Shown piece by piece: positions 8,225 through 16,486 of a stretch of DNA of 37,090 nt. This stretch comes from Paraktedonobacter sp035294465 (GTDB lineage Bacteria > Chloroflexota > Ktedonobacteria > Ktedonobacterales > Ktedonobacteraceae), in assembly GCA_035294465.1 (NCBI GenBank), contig DATGKW010000120.1:1-37090 (forward strand), in the 5' to 3' direction. The translations under genes and the position numbers were made by a program. The notes under the pieces are model-generated. The model searched no databases. It had not been told where the DNA came from and saw only the letters and a list, made by a program, of their open reading frames with translations. The first letter of the stretch is position 1; each line of letters begins with the position of its first letter.

Positions 8225-8233
8225 TGTTATGAT
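8225..8233 (+). promoter_or_regulatory. extended -10 promoter of the M19 dipeptidase gene
   Basis: TG-T-TATGAT forms an extended -10 element about 40 bases before the start codon. No good -35 hexamer is seen 17 bases upstream. It is divergent from the neighbouring MDR promoter in the same 190-base gap. Confidence 0.4.
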
Positions 8234-8271
8234 CAGAGCACATCTCCTATGAGAAAGGCAGCCGCAACATC

Positions 8272-9333
8272 ATGAGTATTCTACCCGTTATCGTTGGTCA
8301 TCAGGATACCCTGCTCAGCCTCTATTCGCCGGAACGGGGCCAGGGGCGCGACTTTTTTGTGCGCAGCAAGATTGGCCATCTCGATCTGCCGCGCGCTCAG
8401 GAGGGCGGCATCGCGGGCGGCTTCTTCGCCGTCTTTGTACCGCGAGATCCCTCCCTGCCGAGCAAAGACTTTGAGATGCTTCCCGCCGAAGTTGGCTATC
8501 GCGTGCGTATGGCCGAGCCGGTGGAGCATACCTACGCCATGCGCACCGCTATGGCTATGGTCGCACTGCTGTTTCGTCTGGAGGATCAAGCGCAGGGCCA
8601 GCTCAAGGTTGTGCAGAACGTTGGAGAGTTACAGTATTGCCTGCAAACGGGCGTGCATGCTGCTATCCTGCATTTCGAGGGCGCGGAAGCCATTGATCCC
8701 GATCTCAACGCGCTCGAAGTTTTCTATCGCGCCGGTCTGCGTTCGCTCGGTCCGGTCTGGAGCCGCCCCACGATCTTTGCTCACGGCGTTCCATTTGCCT
8801 ATCCAGCTTCGCCCGACACCGGCCCCGGCCTGACCGATCATGGCAAGGAGCTAATCAAAGCCTGCAATCGCCTGGGGATCATGATCGATCTATCGCATCT
8901 CAACGAAAAGGGCTTCTGGGATGTGGCTGGTCTCTCCGAAGCGCCGCTGGTTGCCACTCATTCCAACGTTCACGCTCTTTGCCAGAGCACGCGCAACCTG
9001 ACCGATAAGCAATTGGACGCCATCAAAGCATCTGGCGGCCTGGTCGGCGTCAACTTCGGCGTCAACGATCTGTGGGAGGACGCCAGACGCGACGCCAATA
9101 TGCCGCTGGAGATACTGGTGCGCCACCTTGATTACCTGGTTGCGCGCCTGGGCATCGACGGCGTAGCTCTCGGCACCGATTTTGATGGCACAACCATTTC
9201 TACAGAGATTGGCGACGCCGCTGGCTTGCCAAAGCTTATCAATGCTCTGCGCGAGCATGGCTATGATGACGCGGCGCTAAACAAGATCGGCCACGAAAAC
9301 TGGCTGCGTGTGCTCGCGAAAACCTGGAAGTGA
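8272..9333 (+). CDS. membrane dipeptidase (peptidase M19, renal dipeptidase family)
   Basis: A 353-residue binuclear zinc dipeptidase of the amidohydrolase-like M19 family, which hydrolyses L-D or L-L dipeptides. Despite the family name no signal peptide is seen, so a cytosolic enzyme is expected. Landmarks: metal-binding GHQDT (His10 and Asp12), the bridging Glu in LHFEGAEAID, the two His in IDLSHLNEKGFWDV and ATHSNVHAL, and the C-terminal VALGTDFDGTT. The ATG at 8272 follows only a weak ribosome binding site. It ends 2 bases before the end of the convergent phosphorylase gene, with no terminator between them. Confidence 0.88.
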   Translation: MSILPVIVGHQDTLLSLYSPERGQGRDFFVRSKIGHLDLPRAQEGGIAGGFFAVFVPRDPSLPSKDFEMLPAEVGYRVRMAEPVEHTYAMRTAMAMVALLFRLEDQAQGQLKVVQNVGELQYCLQTGVHAAILHFEGAEAIDPDLNALEVFYRAGLRSLGPVWSRPTIFAHGVPFAYPASPDTGPGLTDHGKELIKACNRLGIMIDLSHLNEKGFWDVAGLSEAPLVATHSNVHALCQSTRNLTDKQLDAIKASGGLVGVNFGVNDLWEDARRDANMPLEILVRHLDYLVARLGIDGVALGTDFDGTTISTEIGDAAGLPKLINALREHGYDDAALNKIGHENWLRVLAKTWK

Positions 9334-9335
9334 AT

Positions 9336-11888
9336 TCATCCCCAGCGTATTAGCCCCATCTCGTGCTTGCTGCCGAGGGCAGGGTGCGTGGGCAGAACGC
9401 GCACTCCATAGGCGATGCTGCCGCTCGTCTCCGGTTGCAGGCGCAGTTCGTAGCGGTAGGAGCCGTCCTGCTCCTGACGAATATACTGCATTGGCAGCGC
9501 GCGCGCGCCCGTGATATGCTCGTTCTTCTCTTCGCCGTACACCAGCTCAACATTCAGATCGTCTGGCGTAAGCCGAGGCACTTTGACCCAGGCGCGAACG
9601 TTGATCCCTTCGCCCAGACTGAGCTGCCCGTCGCGCTGGCCATCGACGTACAGTTCCAGGTCCGGCCACGCCTGCTGGATCTTGTCCTTCCAGGCCGCCA
9701 GGATACGTGCCTTCTCGTAATGCTTCAATTCTACTTGTTGTCCCTGCTGTATCTCTGGCACATAGAAACGCGTAGTATATTCTTTGAGCATACGTTGCAT
9801 GCTGAAGGCCGGGGCGCAGGAGCGGATGGCCTCGCGCATCAGAGCGAGCCAGCGATGGGGCAGGCCGTCCTTGTCACGCTCAAAGTATGTGGGAATGATT
9901 TCGTTCTCCAGCAGCTCATAGAGGGAGGTGCTATCAGCCTCGTCCTGGGCGCTCTGGTCGTGGTATTCGCGCTCCTCGCCAATGGCCCATCCATTCCTCC
10001 CGTTGTAGCCCTCGGCCCACCAGCCGTCCAGAATACTGCAATTAGGCTGGCCATTGAGCGCGGCTTTCTGGCCGCTGGTGCCACTGGCCTCGTGTGGGCG
10101 GATGGGATTATTCAGCCACAAATCGGTGCCTGCAACCAGGTAACGGGCCATGTCGATGTCGTAGTCCTCCAGGAAAACCACCTTGCCCCGAAAGGCGTCG
10201 CTGCGTGAGAAACGATAGACCTGCTCGATCAGGGTTTTGCCGGGCTGGTCGGCCGGGTGCGCTTTGCCGGCAAAGATGATCTGCACCGGGTGCTGGGGAT
10301 CGCTCAAGATTTTTTGTAGGCGTGGTAGGTCGCGAAAGATTAGCGTTGCTCGTTTATAGGTAGCGAAGCGCCGCGCGAAGCCGATCAGCAGTGCGTGAGG
10401 ATCGAGCATTTTATCAAATTCGGCTATTTGCAGCGAGCCTTCGCCAATGCGTAAGTGGTGCCCGCGCAGGCGTTTACGTGCGTAGGCAATCAGTGCCTGC
10501 TTGAGCTGCATATGAACCTGCCAGAGCTCGGCATCCGGGATATCCTCTACTTTATCCCACATTTCCTGTTCATCTACGTGTTCTGCCCAATCCTCGCGCA
10601 GGTAGCGTTTAAAGAGCGCGTCCATTGAGGGCGCGACCCATGACGGGGAATGGATGCCGTTGGTAATCGAATCAATGGGCACCTCATCGATATCCACGCC
10701 AGGCCAGAGAAACTGCCACATGCGGCGCGAGACATCGCCGTGCAGCTCGCTCACGCCGTTGTGCTGGCCTGTCAGATGCAGCGCCAGAACGGTCATGCTG
10801 TAGGTTGGTCCCCAGCCGTGATCTTCGCGCGCGACGTTCAGGAATTGCTCGCGGTTCAGCCCTAGCTGGCCCCAGTAAGAGCTAAAATACTTGTCGATCA
10901 GATCATAGGAGAACGTATCGTTGCCGGCCGGAACGGGTGTGTGCGTGGTAAACAGCGAATTAGCTGCCACCGCCTCGCACGCCTCGCTAAAGCTCAAGCC
11001 TTTCGCCACCAGCTCGCGGCAGCGCTCCAGATTGAGGAAGGCCGCGTGCCCTTCGTTGAGGTGCCAGGCGGCCGGCTCGATTCCCAGCGCCCGCAGTGCT
11101 CGCACACCGCCGATGCCTAGCACGATCTCCTGTGAAATGCGCATATCCCGGTCTCCGCCATACAGGCGTGCTGCAAGCTCGCGGTCAGCCGGGGCATTGG
11201 GAGATACATCCGTGTCCATCAAGTACAGCGGAATGCGCCCCACTTGCAGCTTCCAGACCTTCGCGTGAATCTTGCGCCCCGGCAGATCCACGCTGATCAT
11301 AACCTCGTCGCCATCTGGACCACAGGCCGGGACCGCTGGCGCTTCCGAAAAGAGCAGTTTATCGTAAAATGCTTCCTGCACTCCTTCGCGGGTAATGTGC
11401 TGGCGAAAGTATCCCTGCGGATAGAGAAAGCCTACACCCACAAAGGGCAAGCCGAGATCGCTGGCCTCTTTGCAGTGATCTCCTGAGAGAATGCCCAGGC
11501 CACCCGAATAAATCGGCAGGGCCTCGTGTAGCCCAAACTCTGCCGAGAAATACGCGATGGGGCGATCCATTAGTTCAGGATACGTGCGCGAAAACCAGGT
11601 TTCCTCCTGGCGGGGATGCATGTAGCGATCAAACGCCTCCAGCACCGCGTCGTAGCGCTCCAGATACGCGGCATCAGCGGCAGCCTTTTCCAGAAGCGCC
11701 GGCTCAATCTCGCTCAGCAAGCGCACCGGATTGTGCCCGGCGCTTTCCCATAACTCAGGGCTCAGATCGCTGTATAAGGCCCGCGCCTCCGGGTGCCAGC
11801 TCCACCACAGGTTATAGGCCAGTTCGTAGAGCCGACTGATACGTGCAGGCATAATTGGAAAGACCGTCATGCGGCCATAGACTTTCAT
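9336..11888 (-). CDS. glgP: alpha-glucan phosphorylase, GT35, DUF3417 type
   Basis: PLP-dependent phosphorylase of 850 residues that releases glucose-1-phosphate from glycogen or maltodextrin. The start at 11888 follows AAAGGG at a suitable distance; a TTG six codons upstream is unlikely. The N-terminal DUF3417 segment (VFPIMPARISRLYELAYNLW) marks the alpha-glucan family found in many thermophiles and Chloroflexota. Further landmarks are YFSAEFGLHEALPIYSGGLG, HLNEGHAAFLNLER, ITNGIHSPSWVAP, FARRFATYKRATL, and the PLP-lysine region EASGTSGQKAALNGQPNCSI. A C-terminal domain with beta-strand character (from about residue 745) follows the catalytic core. It is divergent from the pectinase gene, sharing a regulatory region with paired operators. 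Confidence 0.93.
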   Translation of the reverse strand: MKVYGRMTVFPIMPARISRLYELAYNLWWSWHPEARALYSDLSPELWESAGHNPVRLLSEIEPALLEKAAADAAYLERYDAVLEAFDRYMHPRQEETWFSRTYPELMDRPIAYFSAEFGLHEALPIYSGGLGILSGDHCKEASDLGLPFVGVGFLYPQGYFRQHITREGVQEAFYDKLLFSEAPAVPACGPDGDEVMISVDLPGRKIHAKVWKLQVGRIPLYLMDTDVSPNAPADRELAARLYGGDRDMRISQEIVLGIGGVRALRALGIEPAAWHLNEGHAAFLNLERCRELVAKGLSFSEACEAVAANSLFTTHTPVPAGNDTFSYDLIDKYFSSYWGQLGLNREQFLNVAREDHGWGPTYSMTVLALHLTGQHNGVSELHGDVSRRMWQFLWPGVDIDEVPIDSITNGIHSPSWVAPSMDALFKRYLREDWAEHVDEQEMWDKVEDIPDAELWQVHMQLKQALIAYARKRLRGHHLRIGEGSLQIAEFDKMLDPHALLIGFARRFATYKRATLIFRDLPRLQKILSDPQHPVQIIFAGKAHPADQPGKTLIEQVYRFSRSDAFRGKVVFLEDYDIDMARYLVAGTDLWLNNPIRPHEASGTSGQKAALNGQPNCSILDGWWAEGYNGRNGWAIGEEREYHDQSAQDEADSTSLYELLENEIIPTYFERDKDGLPHRWLALMREAIRSCAPAFSMQRMLKEYTTRFYVPEIQQGQQVELKHYEKARILAAWKDKIQQAWPDLELYVDGQRDGQLSLGEGINVRAWVKVPRLTPDDLNVELVYGEEKNEHITGARALPMQYIRQEQDGSYRYELRLQPETSGSIAYGVRVLPTHPALGSKHEMGLIRWG

Positions 11889-12021
11889 TCTCTTTTTCCC
11901 TTTCAAAATATGTTAGCGTATATTCGCATGCCTGGATCGAAATCTAAATCTTCTGTCCCTTTGTTGTACAACGTCTGTGAGTATTTTACAACGCCCGGCT
12001 GGGGGCACATCTGCTATCCCC

Positions 12022-12038
12022 CGGACCGCGCTGGTCCG
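12022..12038. promoter_or_regulatory. palindrome CGGACC-N5-GGTCCG
   Basis: A perfect 6-bp inverted repeat with a 5-base centre in the phosphorylase leader region, 12 bases from the first paired operator. It could be a second regulator site or a small hairpin; nothing else identifies it. Confidence 0.3.
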
Positions 12039-12049
12039 CGCTCTCTTAC

Positions 12050-12063
12050 TGTGACCGATCACA
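12050..12063. promoter_or_regulatory. operator copy 1, TGTGACCGATCACA
   Basis: Near-palindromic 14-mer TGTGA-CCGA-TCACA. Its exact reverse complement is present at 12169-12182. It resembles a CRP-like half-site pair but with 4 rather than 6 central bases. It lies about 160 bases upstream of the phosphorylase start. Confidence 0.6.
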
Positions 12064-12135
12064 TCAATAATGCGCTGATCCAGTCATAAGACGCATATAA
12101 AATCATCTTATAACGAATCTACCTCTATGATATCC

Positions 12136-12164
12136 TTGACTTTTGGCGAGAATACGGCTATATT
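12136..12164 (+). promoter_or_regulatory. promoter of the pectinase gene
   Basis: TTGACT (12136-12141) and TATATT (12159-12164) are 17 bases apart. The expected start point near 12171 lies inside operator copy 2, so binding there should repress. Confidence 0.6.
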
Positions 12165-12168
12165 TGTT

Positions 12169-12182
12169 TGTGATCGGTCACA
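12169..12182. promoter_or_regulatory. operator copy 2, TGTGATCGGTCACA
   Basis: Exact reverse complement of the site at 12050-12063, centre-to-centre distance 119 bases. It covers the predicted transcription start of the pectinase gene. Confidence 0.6.
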
Positions 12183-12302
12183 TTTCATATATGAGATCGC
12201 CGCATGTGAATCCGCTAATACCAGGAATACCAGGAGCGTCAGGCGCAAAGAGGTGCCGGCCTCAAAAGGATTTGTTCTAACGAACCAATGGAGGGTTCAC
12301 CC

Positions 12303-14660
12303 ATGAAAGGTATTTTTACCAGACGTTCACCGATCCAGATTGGGATCATGCTCTTCGCTCTCCTCATCTTGAGCAGCATTACTTTCACCGTTGGCCAGGA
12401 TACGGCGCAGGCCGCGGCAACCGGCGGCAGGACTTTCCCCACGTATGCCAGAACCGCCGATCCGACTGCCCTGCTAGGTAATGGTCTGGACCTCGGTCGC
12501 CAGGTTTTGCCACCAAACGATGGCTGGGCCTCTGCCGATGGCGGGACCACCGGTGGCTCAGCCGCCACCCCTGATCACGTTTACACGGTGACGAACCGCG
12601 AGCAGCTTGTGCAGGCGCTCGGCGGGGACAACACCGGGGCCGACGCGACTCCCAAAATCATCTATATCAAGGGCGTCATCAATGGCAACGAGGACGATCA
12701 GGGCAATCCACTGACCTGCGATGACTATATCACCGACGGTTACTCGCTGGCAGCATATCTGGCGGCCTACGACCCCTCGGTGTGGGGACGCAGTACAAAG
12801 CCGAGTGGGCCGCTGGAGGACGCTCGCCATGCCTCCGAAAATAATCAGGGCAAGCAGGTCAAGATCTACATTCCATCCAACACGACTATCGTTGGCCTGG
12901 GGGGAGCGCGCGTGCTGGGGGCTAACTTCATGGTCAGCAACGTCAATAATGTGATTATCCGCAACATTCAGTTCGAGAACGCCTTTGATTGCTTCCCTCA
13001 GTGGGACCCGACCGATGGGGCCACCGGCAACTGGAACTCGGCGTTTGACAACATTTCTATACTGAACAACGCGACGCACGTGTGGATCGATCACGATTCG
13101 TTCACCGATGGCAATCTGCTCGACAGCCAGGAGCCGCAGTATTTTGGCCGCGAGTACGAGCAGCATGATGGCGAACTCGATATCACCAAGGGCGCTGATT
13201 ATGTGACGGTTTCGTGGAACCGCTTCACCAATCACGACAAGACGATGCTGATTGGCTCGACGGATAGCCCGACGTATGATGTGGGCAAGCTGCATATCAC
13301 GCTGCATCACAATGATTTCGTAAATACTATCCAGCGCCTGCCGCGCGTGCGCTACGGCCAGGTACACGTCTATAACGATCTCTACGAGGAGTCATCGAAT
13401 TCCGCGTTCCTCTACGCGCTTGGCGTTGGTGTGTCATCGCAGATCTATGCCCAGAATAATTACTACATTCTCCCCAGTGGCTTCTCTGCGGGCAATATTA
13501 TCGGGTATTACGGAGGGACGGCTATTCATACCGAGGGTGATATTGTCAACGGCGTTCCTACCGATATTCTGGCGGCCTATAACACGGCCAATCCCTCCAA
13601 TCCGCTCAGTGGCAGCGTTGACTGGACGCCGCAGTACCATCTGGCAATCGATCCCACGCAGCTTGTGCCGGATATTGTGCGGCTCTTTGCCGGAGCCAGC
13701 GCGACGATCACGGTGTCGCAAAACGGTCGTGGGGATTTCTCTTCGGTTCAGGCCGCGATTGATTCGATCCCGGCGAACAACGCGATGAACACGACGATCT
13801 TGCTGCAGCCTGGCACCTACCAGGAAGTAATCAATGTGCCCGCGAACAAGCCGTATATCACCATGATTGGTGACACCCTGAACCCACGAGATACGGTTAT
13901 TGCCTACAACAACTGGTCAGGCACGCCCGCGCCCGGCGGTGGCACGCTTGGAACCTCTGGCAGCGCTACGGCGACGTTCAACGCCAACGACTTCGCGGCG
14001 TTCAATATCACGTTCGCCAATACGTTTGATCCGGCCTCGCAGCCGCAGACGAATCAACACCAGGCGGTTGCGGTGAAGACGGTGGGAGATCGCCTGATCT
14101 TTGGCAATGACCGTTTCCTGAGCAACCAGGACACGCTCTACGCCAATTCACCGAGCACGACAAGCGTCTCGCGGCAGTTGTACATCAATAGCTATATCGA
14201 GGGCAACGTCGATTTTATCTTCGGGCGTGGCACAGCGGTCTTTGATCACGATACGATCTTTATCAAGGAGAAGACCGGCGGTGGGCAAACGATGACTGCG
14301 GCCTCAACTCCGGCGGCGCAACAATACGGCTTTCTCTTTACCCACTGTGTAGTCGAGTCCGAGGCACCTGCTGGCAGCGTTTTCCTGGGCAGGCCGTGGC
14401 CCGCGACCCCGGATGCTCAGGCGCAGGTAACGATTCGCGACACCTGGCTGCCCGCTGCCATCTCCCAGGCGCCCTGGGAGAACTGGTCGAGTCCTCCCGT
14501 ATCCTGGCAGTCCGCGCGTTTCGCAGAGTACCACAACAGCGGCCCCGGCGCAGGCGTGAATGCGAACCGTCCACAGCTCACCCCGGCCCAGGCGGCTCAA
14601 CAAACGCCCTACTCCTACCTCGTTGGCCAGGACAACTGGACCCCTGACGGCTGGTTCTGA
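12303..14660 (+). CDS. secreted bifunctional pectate lyase (PL1) / pectin methylesterase (CE8)
   Basis: A 785-residue exported pectinase with two catalytic modules. The start at 12303 is set by GGAGGG at 12290-12295. Residues 1-38 form a signal peptide (IGIMLFALLILSSITFTV, then AQA-A). The PL1 parallel beta-helix spans about residues 90-440, with NVIIRNIQFENAFDC, VWIDHDSFTDG (near 260), DITKGADYVTVSWNRF and RLPRVRYGQVHVYND, the region of the catalytic Arg. From about residue 460 a CE8 module begins ITVSQNGRGDFSSVQAAIDS, with QDTLYA (near 608), GNVDFIFGRG (near 635) and LGRPWP (near 694), the family catalytic motifs. The esterase would remove methyl groups and the lyase cut the resulting polygalacturonate. 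Control is by its own promoter with an overlapping operator. Confidence 0.93.
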   Translation: MKGIFTRRSPIQIGIMLFALLILSSITFTVGQDTAQAAATGGRTFPTYARTADPTALLGNGLDLGRQVLPPNDGWASADGGTTGGSAATPDHVYTVTNREQLVQALGGDNTGADATPKIIYIKGVINGNEDDQGNPLTCDDYITDGYSLAAYLAAYDPSVWGRSTKPSGPLEDARHASENNQGKQVKIYIPSNTTIVGLGGARVLGANFMVSNVNNVIIRNIQFENAFDCFPQWDPTDGATGNWNSAFDNISILNNATHVWIDHDSFTDGNLLDSQEPQYFGREYEQHDGELDITKGADYVTVSWNRFTNHDKTMLIGSTDSPTYDVGKLHITLHHNDFVNTIQRLPRVRYGQVHVYNDLYEESSNSAFLYALGVGVSSQIYAQNNYYILPSGFSAGNIIGYYGGTAIHTEGDIVNGVPTDILAAYNTANPSNPLSGSVDWTPQYHLAIDPTQLVPDIVRLFAGASATITVSQNGRGDFSSVQAAIDSIPANNAMNTTILLQPGTYQEVINVPANKPYITMIGDTLNPRDTVIAYNNWSGTPAPGGGTLGTSGSATATFNANDFAAFNITFANTFDPASQPQTNQHQAVAVKTVGDRLIFGNDRFLSNQDTLYANSPSTTSVSRQLYINSYIEGNVDFIFGRGTAVFDHDTIFIKEKTGGGQTMTAASTPAAQQYGFLFTHCVVESEAPAGSVFLGRPWPATPDAQAQVTIRDTWLPAAISQAPWENWSSPPVSWQSARFAEYHNSGPGAGVNANRPQLTPAQAAQQTPYSYLVGQDNWTPDGWF

Positions 14661-14707
14661 TTCTCTGCTGTTCAAGAGGTACTGAGGCGCGTGCTCGCGA
14701 GAGGTGG

Positions 14708-14752
14708 GAAAGTATGTGAGAGAAGCGCGAAAGGCTTTTCTCACATACTTTC
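14708..14752 (+). terminator. hairpin terminator after the pectinase gene
   Basis: Bases 14708-14726 pair with 14734-14752 over 19 positions, 18 Watson-Crick and one G-U in the plus-strand RNA, around a 7-base GCGAAAG loop. It ends ACTTTCTCC, with only a short T-run. Confidence 0.65.
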
Positions 14753-14860
14753 TCCTTCCGACGAGTATTGAAACAAGTCGCCCAAAATAGAGCGAAACGG
14801 GGCGTTTTCTAGCGTTCTCTTGCAAGTTTTCACTAAAGCCAGAAGAATTATTAAAGAGGA

Positions 14861-14889
14861 TTGTTTTCCGGCAAGCACTCCGCTATACT
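14861..14889 (+). promoter_or_regulatory. promoter of the membrane-anchored hypothetical gene
   Basis: TTGTTT (14861-14866) and TATACT (14884-14889) are 17 bases apart, about 60 bases before the GTG start at 14949. Confidence 0.5.
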
Positions 14890-14948
14890 AAGGCCATCTG
14901 GAAAGAGGGAAGCCTCCCAGAGAGGAGGGAAAGGTCAGGTCAAGGAGC

Positions 14949-15497
14949 GTGGCGGGACGAAAGTTTCTGAGAAGAGAGCCGGGGGATTCGGCTCTGCGCC
15001 GGTTCTCTGCGCTGGTTGGCATCGCGCTGATTGGCGTGGCTGTGCTCTGGTTTATCTGGCTGCTGGTGCGCCAGGTGAATACGGCGGTGCCGATGCCCGC
15101 GACGACGCTTCCGCTTCCGCATGTTCTGCCCCAAAGCTCGCCGACCGCTCAGGATAACCCGCTGGCCTCTGCCGGAATCACGCTCTCCTCACCAGGCGGC
15201 AGCCAGACACCACGGCTCACGCAGCAGCAGGCAATTTTGCTAGCGGATCAGATGCAGCCGGAGGTAGCAGCTCACGCGGGCAAGGTCGAGGCGTTGTACA
15301 CCCTGTTCAGTTATCGGGGAAGTAACCCCGACGTTGCCAGTTTTCAGAACGACCCGGTCTGGCTGGTCCACTATTCAAACGTTTCTGAACCACCTGCTGC
15401 TACCTCCGCTGATCCCCATGCCTCAAGCACTCACCACGATTTCTATGTCTTTCTCGACGCCAATAGCGGGCGCGAGTTGCTCGCCATCTGGCTCTAG
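14949..15497 (+). CDS. membrane-anchored hypothetical protein
   Basis: A 182-residue protein I do not recognise. It has a basic N-terminus (MAGRKFLRREPGDSALRR), one transmembrane helix (about residues 20-41, LVGIALIGVAVLWFIWLLV), a Pro/Ser/Thr-rich extracytoplasmic linker to about residue 85, and a C-terminal domain ending FYVFLDANSGRELLAIWL. That ending is reminiscent of PepSY-like domains, which close with a strand of the type v-D-a-x-t-G-e-v, but the match is too short to assign. The GTG start lies only one base after AAGGAG, so the true start is uncertain. It has its own promoter and converges on a NarL-type regulator 4 bases away. Confidence 0.7.
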   Translation: MAGRKFLRREPGDSALRRFSALVGIALIGVAVLWFIWLLVRQVNTAVPMPATTLPLPHVLPQSSPTAQDNPLASAGITLSSPGGSQTPRLTQQQAILLADQMQPEVAAHAGKVEALYTLFSYRGSNPDVASFQNDPVWLVHYSNVSEPPAATSADPHASSTHHDFYVFLDANSGRELLAIWL

Positions 15498-15501
15498 CTC
15501 G

Positions 15502-16191
15502 CTAATCATCGTGCATTTTAATCCAGCCATGACGAAGTGCGTGAACCACCGCCGCGGTGCGGTCATTTACCGATAATTTCTTTAGTATCGATGTAATGTG
15601 ATTCTTCACGGTTTGATCGCTGATCTTCAAGGATTTCGCAATCTCCTTATTGCTGTTCCCACGAGCGATATAGTCCAGAATCTCTACCTCGCGGCTGGAG
15701 AGAGGCGAATAGAGGCCCCTTGTTGTGGTATCCTCATCATCGCCCACCAGTTCGCGAAACGACTTGAGTACGCGGCTCGCCACCTGGGGCTTTGAAAGAA
15801 CATCGTCATTGATCAAGTATTCTCCCTGGCTCATTCGGCGCACTGCCTCAGTGAGCGCTTCCGGCGTGATGTCACGTGTATAATAGGCGGCTGCTCCCAC
15901 CTTAATTGACTGAAATAAACGCTCCTCGTCCTCCACAGGAGTCAGGATCATAACGGCGACACGCGGGGCCAGATGACGCATCTGCCGGGCAATTTCCAGG
16001 GGATCTGCAACGCTCAAACTAGCGTCGATCAGCGCGACATCCGGGTTTCCCGTGCGCGCCAGTTCCAGAATTTCCCCGGTGTCGGTCGAAGTACCAATAA
16101 TCGTGCAGCCCCCCATTTGCTCAAGCGTCGTGCATACTCCCACGCGAAACAGGGGTTGCTCGTCAACCACGATAACTCTGATAGTCTCCAT
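15502..16191 (-). CDS. NarL/LuxR-family response regulator
   Basis: A 229-residue two-component regulator. The start at 16191 (METIRVIVVDEQ) follows GAGGA; the frame extends upstream over the promoter and is not coding there. The receiver (about 1-120) has the acidic pair Asp10/Glu11, the phosphoacceptor Asp56 in PDVALIDAS, and Thr84 in MILTPV. The normally invariant Lys of the beta5 strand is Arg106 (YYTRD). The LuxR-type helix-turn-helix is at about 164-225: LSSREVEILDYIARGNSNKE, then IAKSLKISDQTVKNHITSIL. No histidine kinase gene is near. Its targets are unknown; the neighbouring MglA-like GTPase is encoded on the same strand but has its own promoter and terminator. Confidence 0.9.
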   Translation of the reverse strand: METIRVIVVDEQPLFRVGVCTTLEQMGGCTIIGTSTDTGEILELARTGNPDVALIDASLSVADPLEIARQMRHLAPRVAVMILTPVEDEERLFQSIKVGAAAYYTRDITPEALTEAVRRMSQGEYLINDDVLSKPQVASRVLKSFRELVGDDEDTTTRGLYSPLSSREVEILDYIARGNSNKEIAKSLKISDQTVKNHITSILKKLSVNDRTAAVVHALRHGWIKMHDD

Positions 16192-16309
16192 AAGAAGAAG
16201 TCCTCGTAACAAAACAGGCGGGCGGCGCCGCCGGACTGCCTGTATTTCTACCACATAGCAATCGCTTCCCGAAGGGGAAAGAAAGGTTGGGCTAATGATA
16301 GATTGGATC

Positions 16310-16339
16310 ATTATATATGACACGATCAGCTTTGCACAA
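16310..16339 (-). promoter_or_regulatory. promoter of the NarL-type regulator gene
   Basis: On the minus strand TTGTGC (16339-16334) and TATAAT (16315-16310) are 18 bases apart, about 120 bases upstream of the start codon. Confidence 0.5.
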
Positions 16340-16406
16340 TCTAACAGTATTTTTAGCCTGTTTTGTGGACCGACCGGCGCGCGGAAGTGAGATCAGACAT
16401 CCTCGC

Positions 16407-16446
16407 AAAAAAGCAAAGCGCACGATATATCCCATGCGCTTTGCTT
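16407..16446 (-). terminator. rho-independent terminator of the MglA-like GTPase gene
   Basis: Read on the minus strand, a perfect 12-bp stem (16446-16435 with 16422-16411) closes a 12-base loop. The T-run covers 16412-16407, beginning in the last two bases of the stem. It lies about 40 bases after the GTPase stop. Confidence 0.8.
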
Positions 16447-16486
16447 CTCGTATGCGGAAGGAACGTATTGCGGGCCGGAAGAAGAA

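Noticed and set aside
12558..13367. 269-codon minus-strand frame opposite the pectate lyase module
   Set aside because: Antisense shadow of a clearly identified enzyme.
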